A stretch of 64,000 bases of DNA. Origin: Bacteroides faecium. GTDB taxonomy: Bacteria > Bacteroidota > Bacteroidia > Bacteroidales > Bacteroidaceae. The notes beneath the pieces are model-generated. The model worked only from the letters and a program-made list of their open reading frames with translations, did no database searches and was not told the origin of the DNA. Positions within the stretch are counted from its first letter, which is position 1. Each line of letters begins with the position of its first letter. The stretch is from assembly GCF_012113595.1 (NCBI RefSeq), contig NZ_CP050831.1:5704001-5768000 (forward strand), given 5' to 3'. Below are positions 26,030 through 34,758 of this stretch, piece after piece. Both the position numbers and the translations under genes were made by a program.

Positions 26030-26452
26030 CTACTCTACGATAAAGCTCTCCGATTTGAAATTACTATAAAACCTACCGGAAGTTGCCGTAAATTTCAATA
26101 CACAATAGTCGGGGTCGGTGACTCCTTCGGGATAATACATTGTATCACCTTCCTGCCATATCATCTCTTTACTGGCACTGTCTGTCAACACTTCCATTGT
26201 GCCGCGCAACATTACTCCCCGAAAGAAGCGGTTATCACAAAAGTAAATACAGGCATGATTGTTTTCCCGGTATTGCGCAACACGCATTGACGAAGTATTC
26301 GTTGTCAGATAAATCGTTTTTATCCCTTCCCTTTTCCGGGGTTGCAACATGGCTTTGATAGTAGGAAATCCTTCGCTGTCTATGGAACCGATAAAGGCTG
26401 TTTTTAACTTATCAATCATGTTCCCTACCGTTTTTTCTGCGTCTCTCATCAT
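26030..26452 (-). CDS. Pyridoxamine 5'-phosphate oxidase-family flavin-binding protein
   Basis: A 140-residue split-barrel protein. The pattern TAFIGSIDSEGFPTIKAM, then IYLTTNTSSMRVAQYREN and ACIYFCD is typical of the FMN-binding general-stress-protein-26-like group, not biosynthetic PdxH. These proteins bind FMN, F420 or haem and are often stress related. The exact reaction is unknown. It lies 89 nt downstream of an AraC gene on the same strand. Confidence 0.83.
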   Translation of the reverse strand: MMRDAEKTVGNMIDKLKTAFIGSIDSEGFPTIKAMLQPRKREGIKTIYLTTNTSSMRVAQYRENNHACIYFCDNRFFRGVMLRGTMEVLTDSASKEMIWQEGDTMYYPEGVTDPDYCVLKFTATSGRFYSNFKSESFIVE

Positions 26453-26541
26453 TTAATAATTTAATTGGTTATTATTTGATGCAAAAGTAAGGATATTGAG
26501 TAGAGCCGGTGCAATAAAAAGAAAGGGAGAAATAGTACTTT

Positions 26542-27429
26542 TTACGGTTTATACTTTTTCCGGTAGAGTAACGGCGTTTCTCCCGTATGCTGCCGGAAGC
26601 GGCGGATAAAATAAGAAACCGTCGAGAAATGAAGCTCAAACGCAATATCCGATATCGGAGCGTCTGTATAAGCAAGCAACCTTTTAGCCTCATCTATCAC
26701 TTTATTCTGAATGTATCGCTTCGCACTAAGCCCCATTGCCGAAGTTATGATTTCATTCAGGTAATTGGGAGTGATGCAAAGTCTATCCGCATAAAACTGA
26801 ACAGAATGTTGTTCCTTCAAATGAGTTCCTACCAAATGGATGAATCTGTCTATATGAGTATTATTGATTTCTTTATCTGTGGCGATTTCCTCGTTTGAAA
26901 CCGCCTTCTGATACGCCCGCTCCAACAGCATCAGAACTTCATAAAGCAATGCCCTCAAAACATGCACGTCATTATCATTCTGTTTGTAAGAGTCAATCTC
27001 CGTTTTGATATTGTGCAAGACTTGAAGGACACGTGTATAAAGTTCGTCCGGTAGATGCAGTTTGGCTGATGTCTTTTCCGGTTTGAAAAACGCAAGATGC
27101 CGGACAAACATAGAATCCCTAAAGAGGAAAGACAAAAACTCATCCTCAAAAATCAAAGCATATCCGTTTGTTATGTGATGCGTATCCCAATTCCGAATCT
27201 CTCCCGCTTTTGAGAAAAACACATCTTGGGGGAAAGCTTCATAAGTACGGTTGTCGATGGAAAAGTTCCCCTCTCCTTCCGTTATAAAAGTAATATCATA
27301 ATAAGTCAGCGTATGGACAGAACTTTCAGCCAGGAACTTCTTCACATATTTCAGTTCGACGACATCAATCAAAAGTTCACTGCCATACTTATTTTTGTGG
27401 AAAGTATATCGGGGAATCAAGTTCTTCAT
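26542..27429 (-). CDS. AraC-family transcriptional regulator
   Basis: A 295-residue regulator with an N-terminal cupin-like region (about residues 20-130) and a C-terminal AraC DNA-binding domain: FYADRLCITPNYLNEIITSA, then ISDIAFELHFSTVSYFIRRF. It is probably co-transcribed with, or the regulator of, the flavin-binding gene at 26030. It resembles the AraC gene at 52579 in domain layout. Confidence 0.88.
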   Translation of the reverse strand: MKNLIPRYTFHKNKYGSELLIDVVELKYVKKFLAESSVHTLTYYDITFITEGEGNFSIDNRTYEAFPQDVFFSKAGEIRNWDTHHITNGYALIFEDEFLSFLFRDSMFVRHLAFFKPEKTSAKLHLPDELYTRVLQVLHNIKTEIDSYKQNDNDVHVLRALLYEVLMLLERAYQKAVSNEEIATDKEINNTHIDRFIHLVGTHLKEQHSVQFYADRLCITPNYLNEIITSAMGLSAKRYIQNKVIDEAKRLLAYTDAPISDIAFELHFSTVSYFIRRFRQHTGETPLLYRKKYKP

Positions 27430-27533
27430 TTTCTTTCAATTATCCGTGCAAAGATAATTAATTATTTTTTTTATACTTGTTACTATTGAGGTAAGTTATT
27501 CTGCCAACATTATTCCATCTCCAATAAAAGTAT

Positions 27534-27541
27534 TACCTTTG
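27534..27541 (+). promoter_or_regulatory. -7 box upstream of the broken DUF1016 gene
   Basis: TACCTTTG is a perfect TAnnTTTG match 24 nt before the ATG at 27566, so the pseudogene may still be transcribed. Confidence 0.5.
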
Positions 27542-27565
27542 TTTGTAATTTAACGAGTATATATT

Positions 27566-28079
27566 ATGCCAAACAATATTTTTTTAGAAACCAAATACAC
27601 AATAGCTGTCCAAACAATAAAGACAGCTATATTACAGAGCCAATATCAAGCAATAAAGCTTTTAAACAAGGAACAATTGGCTTTGTATTATGGCATAGGA
27701 CGTTATATTTCTCAAAATTCACGTAATGGATATTGGGGAACCGGTGCCATTGCTTTCATTAGCAACAAGCTTCAAAGGAACTGCCCGGCCTTAGAGGTTT
27801 TTCTGAAACAAACCTCAGATTAATGCGTATATTCTATGAAGAATGGGATATGCTTGATGGCAATTCATCAGTTACAACTGACAAAACACAAAATACTGAA
27901 AGTGAGCAAGAAGCAAATTTATCAGTTGTAACTGATGAATTAAAAGAGACAGCAGAAATTCGGAAGTTGCAACTGCCGAATTTTAAGTATTTTCCATAAA
28001 AGAGTTCTTTAAAACAGGTTTTACTCATCATACAGCAAAAGCTTTGCCTGATATAGAGGAACTTAAAAAGTTATTATAA
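27566..28079 (+). pseudogene. Frameshifted, truncated DUF1016 (YhcG-type) gene
   Basis: The first frame encodes a DUF1016 N-terminal domain (NKEQLALYYGIGRYISQNSR, then GTGAIAFISNKLQ) and stops at 27823. A shift to the +1 frame near 27800 restores the family sequence LRGFSETNLRLMRIFYEEWDML, which runs to a stop near 28000. A third frame then continues as EFFKTGFTHHTAKALPDI and ends at 28079. The usual C-terminal PD-(D/E)XK domain is absent. This is a decayed remnant of a mobile/defence-associated nuclease-like family. Confidence 0.75.
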
Positions 28080-28161
28080 AGAAAGCAGCCAAACTCTTTG
28101 CTCAATCAATGAATTTGACTGCTTTTATATCAGCGTTGTTTTATAGGTAAACAACGCTTTC

Positions 28162-28710
28162 TTATTTCTGACTTCCCGCCAAATATCCCAGGCTTGTCAC
28201 ATCAGCCCCCAAATAATGAGTAATATACTTCAGAGGTACTCTGTATAAAATGTCGGGTATTTCCGTCAATAGAGAAAGATACTTTTCCCTAATCGTCAGT
28301 TTGCGCATATTCACATTCATTTCTTCTTTAAAGTAAAACTGGTATTCCATAAGCTGACGTACCAGGTTGGAGAATGTTATGGACGTAGCGCACAGTTCCT
28401 CAATCTCATCCTCGCTGATGTAATAAGCCACACATCTCGTCAGTGTTTTTACGGAATGTTTTCTTGTGTTGTAACACAATATCGCATCCCCTGCCGACAG
28501 GAAGCGGATAGTCTTGTCCTCTCCCTGATGACTGGAAAATGTATGCAAGATACCGGAAACGATAATATACAAGCTCTGCTCGGGCATTGTAGCAGAAGCA
28601 ATCGTCCCACCTTTATCCAAATGCACCATTTCCATACGAGCCAACAGCTCTTTCACTTCTTTTTCTTCCACCTGATACTCAAAACAGAGTTTCTTCAAAT
28701 AAGCTTCCAT
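28162..28710 (-). CDS. Crp/Fnr-family regulator
   Basis: A 182-residue protein with a cyclic-nucleotide-binding-like domain (about residues 15-120, with DKGGTIASATMPEQSLYIIV) and a shortened C-terminal DNA-binding region (LKYITHYLGADVTSLGYL) ending soon after. The C-terminal part is short for a full winged helix. It lies 40 nt downstream of the MATE gene on the same strand and probably regulates efflux, as the similar pair 30763/30346 suggests. Confidence 0.8.
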   Translation of the reverse strand: MEAYLKKLCFEYQVEEKEVKELLARMEMVHLDKGGTIASATMPEQSLYIIVSGILHTFSSHQGEDKTIRFLSAGDAILCYNTRKHSVKTLTRCVAYYISEDEIEELCATSITFSNLVRQLMEYQFYFKEEMNVNMRKLTIREKYLSLLTEIPDILYRVPLKYITHYLGADVTSLGYLAGSQK

Positions 28711-28750
28711 ACAAATTGATTTTAGTTAATATATGTCACTTAGAAAACAC

Positions 28751-30133
28751 TTAATTCGATATAGCAGGCATCACAGTGCCTTTCGAGTACATTCTCTTTT
28801 GGTTATATCGCAAATACCAAATACAAATCAATAACGAGACCACCGTCGACAAGGGCGGAGCAAAGCCCATGAGGAACAGTGAGGAACTGTCTATCTGGCT
28901 GAACCAGTACGACAACGGAATACGGAACAGGAAGGTCGCTATCAGACTGTGAATCATCGGGAACAATGAATTTCCCTGTCCGCTGAAGTAAGAATTGATG
29001 CAGAACACAAAACTTACAATGATACAGTCGATACTATACCCCCGCAAATACTCCGCTGCCATTGCCACCACCGCCGCATCTTTGGAAAAGAATGCGGTAA
29101 GCGTCTCCGGCAGGAATTGGGAATACACACAAACCGATACACCGAAAACAAGGGCAATTCCAATGCCCGAAGCCAGGCATTTGTTCATCCGCTGTATCAG
29201 TCCCGCACCGTAATTCTGTGCCGTCATGGTTGCCACTGCCGATGATATCGCCATTGGCGGCAGCATCGCAAAGACGATGATTTTCTCTACAACACCCAAA
29301 GAAGCTGATGCGATGACTCCCATTTGGTTGACAATGACCGTTATAATCAAGAATGAAACATTGATTAACGCGTCCTGCAATGCAATGGGTGCTCCCAGCA
29401 CCATAATCTTTTTGGATAAATTCTTGTTCAGCCGGATATCCTTCCGTGTAAACTCGAAATGGAATCCATGACCGTGCAAGAACCAAAGCGAGATGACAAA
29501 GCTGACTCCCTGTGCTGTTATGGTAGCTACAGCAGCTCCCGTAGGCCCCAAATGGAAATAGCCGACCAAGATAAAGTCGAGGACAATATTAATCACGCAC
29601 GCCAATCCTACAAAATAAAGCGGTGTCTTGGAGTCGCCCAGTCCACGCAGGATACCACACACTACGTTGTACCCCACTATGAACAAAATACCTGCCGAGC
29701 ATACCAGGATATAACTTTTCGTATCAGCCATTGCTTCCGCAGGCGTATGCATCAATTCGGCTATCTGCCCGTGAAACACGACCATAACCAAAGTCAGCAA
29801 CACTCCTACGATTGAGAACAGCCATACGGAAGAACCGATTGTAAACGCTACTTTCCGGTTATCTTTTGCTCCGGTGGCAATAGCAATCAATACGGTTGTC
29901 CCCGTCGTTATGCCAAGGATGATACCTGTAATCGTCTGCATCACCTGGCTGCCGATAGCCACAGCCGCCACACTGGCAGAATCATCATATTGCCCCACAA
30001 CAAACAAGTCCGCCCCGCCATAAAGTGCCTGAAGCACGTTGGCAATAAGAAAAGGCACTGCAAATTGCAGCAGTACCTTCGGAACACTCCCCTGTGTCAA
30101 ATTCAACTCTTTCATCGTTTCTTTTCTACTCAT
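28751..30133 (-). CDS. MATE-family multidrug efflux transporter
   Basis: A 460-residue inner-membrane protein with about twelve hydrophobic segments in two homologous halves, typical of cation-coupled MATE exporters. The N-terminus LTQGSVPKVLLQFAVPFLIA and YGGADLFVVGQY are family features. It starts at ATG 30133 with an AGAGG ribosome-binding site just upstream. A Crp/Fnr gene follows. A hairpin with a T-run sits 25 nt before the ATG, suggesting transcription attenuation. Substrates are unknown. Confidence 0.92.
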   Translation of the reverse strand: MSRKETMKELNLTQGSVPKVLLQFAVPFLIANVLQALYGGADLFVVGQYDDSASVAAVAIGSQVMQTITGIILGITTGTTVLIAIATGAKDNRKVAFTIGSSVWLFSIVGVLLTLVMVVFHGQIAELMHTPAEAMADTKSYILVCSAGILFIVGYNVVCGILRGLGDSKTPLYFVGLACVINIVLDFILVGYFHLGPTGAAVATITAQGVSFVISLWFLHGHGFHFEFTRKDIRLNKNLSKKIMVLGAPIALQDALINVSFLIITVIVNQMGVIASASLGVVEKIIVFAMLPPMAISSAVATMTAQNYGAGLIQRMNKCLASGIGIALVFGVSVCVYSQFLPETLTAFFSKDAAVVAMAAEYLRGYSIDCIIVSFVFCINSYFSGQGNSLFPMIHSLIATFLFRIPLSYWFSQIDSSSLFLMGFAPPLSTVVSLLICIWYLRYNQKRMYSKGTVMPAISN

Positions 30134-30157
30134 ACCTCTTATCTTAAAATGTTACAA

Positions 30158-30282
30158 TAAAAAATAGTGCCGAACAAGCGAATGATTTACACCATTCATC
30201 TTATCCAGCACTATAATTATCTATTATAGCACCCTCCGATGAGGATTTTTATGCCTGTCTCTATTTTCGGGCTGCAAATATG
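30158..30282 (-). promoter_or_regulatory. Candidate attenuator or riboswitch-like leader of the MATE gene
   Basis: On the minus strand a -7 like box CATATTTG (30275-30282) precedes a leader of about 130 nt. A long terminator hairpin pairs 30208-30214 with 30164-30170 (ATAGTGC/GCACTAT), extended inward by GATAAG/CTTGTT and GAATG/CATTC, and is followed by five to six T. The 5' arm of this terminator can instead pair with 30223-30232 (GTGCTATAAT with ATTATAGTGC, two G-U pairs), a mutually exclusive antiterminator. A small CCTC/GAGG hairpin lies upstream. It matches no riboswitch class I recognise; it could also simply terminate the SMR message. Confidence 0.5.
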
Positions 30283-30345
30283 GGCTTTGTTTTCATAACT
30301 ACCAAATTATAGCTGCACTTTATTTTTTCAGGATACAATCGGGTA

Positions 30346-30672
30346 TCAATGTGATACCAATTTCAACCCGATAATGGAGCAAATCAATGTGAAGATAAAG
30401 AACAACCGTCCCACACTTGCAGGTTCTTTAAAGAAGAAGATACCAATTAATACCGTGCCTGCCGCACCGATGCCTGTCCATATCGCATAAGCCGTACCGA
30501 CCGGCAGCGTTCTGGTCACCTTTATCAGAAGCAGCATACTCACGCATAAGGATACCAAAAGTACGAATGACCACACATATTTCTCCATTCCGAATACCCT
30601 GTTTATCTTTCCCAGACAGAAAGTAAACACCAGCTCAAGGCAACCTGCCAAAATCAAAAGAATCCAATTCAT
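30346..30672 (-). CDS. Small multidrug resistance (SMR, QacE/EmrE type) transporter
   Basis: I choose the ATG at 30672 (MNWILLILAGCLELVFTFCL), giving 108 residues, the normal SMR length. Four transmembrane helices are evident, with the essential Glu of helix 1 in GCLELVF (Glu13), then TRTLPVGTAYAIWTGIGAAG and the last helix. SMR proteins work as dual-topology dimers exporting cationic compounds or guanidinium. Downstream of a Crp/Fnr gene by 91 nt and upstream of the MATE gene on one strand. Confidence 0.9.
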   Translation of the reverse strand: MNWILLILAGCLELVFTFCLGKINRVFGMEKYVWSFVLLVSLCVSMLLLIKVTRTLPVGTAYAIWTGIGAAGTVLIGIFFFKEPASVGRLFFIFTLICSIIGLKLVSH

Positions 30673-30762
30673 AACATCTGTTTTTTTATTTGCAAAGGTC
30701 ATGAATTTCCGGCAGCCTCTATTTTACATTTGTAAAAAAGGGATTTTACATTTGATAAAAAA

Positions 30763-31332
30763 TCATCTTATCTTCGCCCTGATTCTGCTCAGACTGACTT
30801 GGGAGATTCCCAAATAGGAAGAGATAATTCCTAATGGTACACGTTGAAGTATGTCGGGGTAATCAGCAATCAAATCCTGATAGCGTTCCAGTGAGGTCTT
30901 GAACTGCCGCGATATAAATAGCTGTTCTGATTTGATACACTCCCTTTCGGCAAACTTCCGTCCCCAGTTGGCTATATGTATATCCGCCAGATAAAGGTCG
31001 TGTAGTTTATCGACACTCAATTCATACAGCACACTGTCTTCTAGTAGTTCTATATTCTCATATCCCGCCTGATTATTATAAAGGGTCTGCAAAGGAAAAA
31101 TAGCGTCCCCTTCCTTTCCGAACCAAAATGTCACTTTCTTGTCCGATTTATAGGTATATGCATGCAACATTCCTTTCTTCATCAGATAGAATCTGGAACT
31201 TTTACGGTTTGCCAGAAACAAGTGAAAACCTTTAGGATAGGTTACTTCCGGTGCTTCATTCAACAGGGCTTCCTTGGATGCAAGCGGCAGTTTGTAGATA
31301 TTGTCAATGATGTCATAGATGTCCATATCCAT
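30763..31332 (-). CDS. Crp/Fnr-family regulator
   Basis: A 189-residue regulator with a cNMP-binding-like beta-roll (about residues 20-115, with RFYLMKKGMLHAYTY and FWFGKEGDAIFPLQT) and a C-terminal helix-turn-helix RVPLGIISSYLGISQVSLSR. No conserved cyclic-nucleotide phosphate-binding cassette is obvious, so the ligand is unclear. It lies 7 nt after the DUF2867 gene and upstream of the SMR transporter, its likely target. Confidence 0.88.
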   Translation of the reverse strand: MDMDIYDIIDNIYKLPLASKEALLNEAPEVTYPKGFHLFLANRKSSRFYLMKKGMLHAYTYKSDKKVTFWFGKEGDAIFPLQTLYNNQAGYENIELLEDSVLYELSVDKLHDLYLADIHIANWGRKFAERECIKSEQLFISRQFKTSLERYQDLIADYPDILQRVPLGIISSYLGISQVSLSRIRAKIR

Positions 31333-31339
31333 AGATTCT

Positions 31340-31801
31340 TTATTTCATTTGTTTGGCAACTCTGTTCAGTATGGAACGCATGATAGTTTTATGGAAAGGG
31401 CGAATAAAGAAGAAGTAGAATCGTCCCAGCCGGTTATTGTACTTTACAATCGTTGTAATAGCAAACATTTGTCCATCAACCTCTTTCTCTCCGCACCATA
31501 AAGACGCGTAAAATGTCAGGTGCTTATCAGGCATGCCGAAAACAATCTCATTCGGACTTCTTTCAAGAATCGTATCCGTAAAACGTATATTGACTTCCAG
31601 CCCCAACGGTTTGACGATTGCATTTCGCAGCGCCATCAATCCGTTCACCCAAGCGGGAGACTGGTTAAAGGCTATATCCATAAATACTTCGGGAGTAACC
31701 ACTTTATCACTCACTATTGTTTTTGAAAAAGAATCACAGTAATCCGCCGGAAGGTAATTGGTGATGAGACTTCCCTCACATATGTTGTTTTGTACTTTCA
31801 T
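31340..31801 (-). CDS. DUF2867 family protein
   Basis: A 153-residue protein of the DUF2867 family (ILERSPNEIVFGMPDKHLTF, then the C-terminal FFIRPFHKTIMRSILNRV). These share an SRPBCC/polyketide-cyclase-like fold in some predictions, but no function is established. It is co-directional with the Crp/Fnr gene, 7 nt apart, so the two are probably translated together. Confidence 0.75.
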   Translation of the reverse strand: MKVQNNICEGSLITNYLPADYCDSFSKTIVSDKVVTPEVFMDIAFNQSPAWVNGLMALRNAIVKPLGLEVNIRFTDTILERSPNEIVFGMPDKHLTFYASLWCGEKEVDGQMFAITTIVKYNNRLGRFYFFFIRPFHKTIMRSILNRVAKQMK

Positions 31802-31880
31802 AACTTGATGCGTTTTTTAAATAACGTAGGTTGCGAAAATAATCACTTTAAATTGATATACAATAACTTTATCTGCTTTT

Positions 31881-33434
31881 CTATTTGCGGAAGCGGAAGA
31901 AAGCAGGCAGGCGGTCGGGATTCAACGTGTAGCGGGCATGTTCTTTCAATAGTGGTTCGGAGTTCATCACTGCACAAGAATGGGGTACTGCCGACATCAT
32001 TTCCCAATCTTTCTGCGAGTTGCCGACAATCAAAACTTGCTCTAGAGGGAAAGCTAAATCTTTACATATATGGAGTACTCCTTTCTTTTTGCCGGCTTCC
32101 TTATGTACAACTGCGATAAGGGGTGGCTTATAAAATACCTGATAAGGTTTTGCTTTTAATCGAAAAAGAATGCTCTCCCTCTGTTCTTTCTCATAAACCA
32201 GCATGCTATACTTATAGACTTGGCCTTCATAGCTATGCGCCGTTATCTTTGCAGATTCTTCGTTCACGTCCGGTAGTAATTCAACCGGTAAACATCGGCT
32301 CTGCCCGTCGTACAACAATAATCCGCCGTTTGCAAATGCTCCACCTTTAAACAGGCTAAAAAGAGTCTTTCCTAATTTTCTCCGTGCCTGTTCCATAGAT
32401 AAAGAAGTAGCCAGATATAATGGGACAGATTGCGCTATATATCGTAAGGTATTAGCATAACTTTCCGGGACTTTCCCTTGTGCATCGGTCAATGTTCCGT
32501 CCACATCAAAAAAAACGGCAGTAATCAAGGACTTATCCGGTATCCGCCAAAAGGCACCTTCTCCCAGTATGTCATGCAGAGGGTGATTCGACAGGTTGCT
32601 GAAAGCAATGTAGCAGTCACAGACTTTCCGCTGACAAGAAAGCGAGGTATCCAACTTTTGATTCTGACCCGTTTTTTGATTCTGATAAAGATTGCCTATC
32701 TTCACTTTACTTCTAGGGCAGGCAAAGATGTCTCCTTTCCAGTCAATAAAGCAATTACTTCTTCCCCCTGAGCAATTCTCCCATTGAGCTGGAGCGTTTC
32801 GCAAATCATACTCGAAGAGATTATCCAATTGAGTAAAAAAACGAATATCGTCATCGCTCACCAGGGATTTTAGTCCCTGCATAGCATTAATAAACAGATA
32901 AATATCCGGCATGAGAGCATTTCTCAAATCAGCAAGTATATTTTTTGCCGACGGATTGCCGACAGCTCCGGCACAGACTTGTATTCCCGCATTATGAAGC
33001 GTATGAAGTTGCCGGACAAATTTCTCTACTGAAGTCATTTCCGGATGAAAGCTAGCCCAAATCTTTATCTTATTTATCAATTCCGGAGCAGTCCGGAGTT
33101 CGTCCAGCCATTCGTCGGCAGGAAAAGAAAGATTAGTCTGACAGGAAATTCCGGTAACTTGTGGTAATGACGCAAGCCGCATTATTCCTTCCCTATAATA
33201 GCGATGTATGAGTGCTTCCCCGTAGGGAATGACAAATAGTTGCAAAGTTTCTCCTTCCCATTGCTCAATAGCAGTAATAAAACGACTCCATGCCTGTTTG
33301 TCCTGCATTGTAGATGCAGGATGAGACTTCTTGCCGAAAGGACAATAAGAACAAGTGTAGTTACAACTATTCAATTTACCCCGATAGTATATACGTCGGA
33401 CGGAAAGTAAAGAGCCTTCATTTGCCATTGTCAT
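31881..33434 (-). CDS. STM4011-family radical SAM protein fused to a HAD phosphatase domain
   Basis: A 517-residue protein starting at ATG 33434; the longer frame would need TTG. The radical SAM motif CNYTCSYC gives Cys24, Cys28 and Cys31. A later Cys-rich segment (CSGGRSNC, CPRSKV, CQRKVCDC, about residues 210-275) resembles an auxiliary SPASM-type cluster. From about residue 300 a HAD-superfamily domain begins with FFDVDGTLTD, with later motifs VHKEAGKKKGVL and VGNSQKDWEMM, as in Cof-type phosphatases. The family normally ends before the HAD part as far as I recall, so this looks like a fusion. Last gene of the STM4015-4011 operon, 40 nt after STM4012. Substrate unknown. Confidence 0.82.
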   Translation of the reverse strand: MTMANEGSLLSVRRIYYRGKLNSCNYTCSYCPFGKKSHPASTMQDKQAWSRFITAIEQWEGETLQLFVIPYGEALIHRYYREGIMRLASLPQVTGISCQTNLSFPADEWLDELRTAPELINKIKIWASFHPEMTSVEKFVRQLHTLHNAGIQVCAGAVGNPSAKNILADLRNALMPDIYLFINAMQGLKSLVSDDDIRFFTQLDNLFEYDLRNAPAQWENCSGGRSNCFIDWKGDIFACPRSKVKIGNLYQNQKTGQNQKLDTSLSCQRKVCDCYIAFSNLSNHPLHDILGEGAFWRIPDKSLITAVFFDVDGTLTDAQGKVPESYANTLRYIAQSVPLYLATSLSMEQARRKLGKTLFSLFKGGAFANGGLLLYDGQSRCLPVELLPDVNEESAKITAHSYEGQVYKYSMLVYEKEQRESILFRLKAKPYQVFYKPPLIAVVHKEAGKKKGVLHICKDLAFPLEQVLIVGNSQKDWEMMSAVPHSCAVMNSEPLLKEHARYTLNPDRLPAFFRFRK

Positions 33435-33483
33435 TTCATTCAAATATCATTTAAACTTCACTCAATTTTCATTCAATTTTCAT

Positions 33484-34758
33484 TCAATAGGAATAAGTTT
33501 CCATTAATTGCCTGATTTCCGGAGTGATAAATAACTGACCGATATAATCGGAATAGCCAAGTCCTTCGGAAGTCAGCCGGATACGTTCTGGAGTTTCCTC
33601 TATCCAGTGCTGTTCCGCCAGTTCGCGGAACAACGGAGTCCTGTCAAGCGGCTCTCCAAAACGCCGGGTATATTCAGCCTTGTCAATCCCCATATAGTAC
33701 ATCAGATTCTTGATGATAAAACGTTGCTGTTGTTCTTTTGCGGAAAGGATAAATCCGTTCCGGGCTACGGTGAAATCAGTGGTTGCCATATATTCGTCTA
33801 TCTCGCGGGCAATGCATTGCTGACAGACGGTATATCGGGTGGCATAGTGTAAATCACCCAAATAGCTGCGTCCGCCCGACCCGCACGAAAGCATCACTTC
33901 GTCGCCACATGAAACTTCCGCGTCAGTGGACGGATGATGAATAAAACGCCGCATGGATGTTTGCAGAAAGCCTTTTGCTTGCAATAACTCGCAGGCAGCA
34001 CGATACATTCGGAAACAGACATCATCCGGTTCCCGCTCGGTAATGCCCGTACCCTGACGCACATATAGCGGATAAATAAACAGTTCGTTCGGCTGGAACC
34101 GGAGCGCTTCTTCCAGTGAATAGAGGAAACTTTCTACCGTCTGTCCCTTAATGCCATAAATCAAGTCGATATTGAAATAGGGAAAATCCATTTGACGAAT
34201 GCCTTCCAACGCTTGATAAATAGTGTTTTGCCGGGGGCGCCTTTTGATAGCTTTCAGTTCTTCATCTTGAAAACTCTGTATGCCGATACTTACGCGGGCT
34301 ACTCCCGCCTGTTTCAAAACATTGAGCCGCGAACGGTCTGCGTATTCCGGTGAAGTCTCTACGGAAGTAAAGGCATGGGACGGATGCACACCGAACAAAG
34401 CGGCGGTAGTCATTAGTTGTTCCAGTTGTGGGACAGTCAGCAGCAACGGAGTACCGCCGCCGATGGCAAAGCTATCAAACGTCAGTCCGGCAGTGAGCGG
34501 TGAGAGTTCTTTCGCCTGTCTGTAAAGGGCGTCCAGATAAGTGGCGATATATTCGATACGGTTCGTTTGCAGGGAGAATAAGTTGCAGTATCCGCATTTA
34601 TGGCTGCAAAAAGGGATATGAAAGTAGAGTGACGCCTTTCTGCCTTCCAGTTGCTCCAAATATGGGAGCAGCGAAACCGGAGCAGGAAAAGGACGGTACG
34701 CCGTTTTATGCGGATAACTATACATATAGTCTACATATCGGGATAGAGGTTGATTCAT
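33484..34758 (-). CDS. STM4012-family radical SAM protein (HemN/HemW-like)
   Basis: A 424-residue radical SAM enzyme with CSHKCGYC (Cys51, Cys55, Cys58) in the HemN-like context YFHIPFCSHKCGYCN, then IGGGTPLLL and VSIGIQSFQDEELKAI. It resembles coproporphyrinogen dehydrogenase and HemW but belongs to the STM4012 group by context. Its ATG overlaps the STM4013 stop by four bases (ATGA). It should bind a 4Fe-4S cluster and SAM and perform a radical modification on an unknown molecule. Confidence 0.87.
   Translation of the reverse strand: MNQPLSRYVDYMYSYPHKTAYRPFPAPVSLLPYLEQLEGRKASLYFHIPFCSHKCGYCNLFSLQTNRIEYIATYLDALYRQAKELSPLTAGLTFDSFAIGGGTPLLLTVPQLEQLMTTAALFGVHPSHAFTSVETSPEYADRSRLNVLKQAGVARVSIGIQSFQDEELKAIKRRPRQNTIYQALEGIRQMDFPYFNIDLIYGIKGQTVESFLYSLEEALRFQPNELFIYPLYVRQGTGITEREPDDVCFRMYRAACELLQAKGFLQTSMRRFIHHPSTDAEVSCGDEVMLSCGSGGRSYLGDLHYATRYTVCQQCIAREIDEYMATTDFTVARNGFILSAKEQQQRFIIKNLMYYMGIDKAEYTRRFGEPLDRTPLFRELAEQHWIEETPERIRLTSEGLGYSDYIGQLFITPEIRQLMETYSY

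Noticed and set aside
27566..27823. Intact 85-residue DUF1016 protein
   Set aside because: Family sequence continues directly in the next frame after the stop, so it is a frameshift remnant.
33484..34758. Housekeeping haem enzyme HemN or HemW
   Set aside because: The HemN-like motif is present, but the operon and overlap with STM4013 place it in the STM4012 group.
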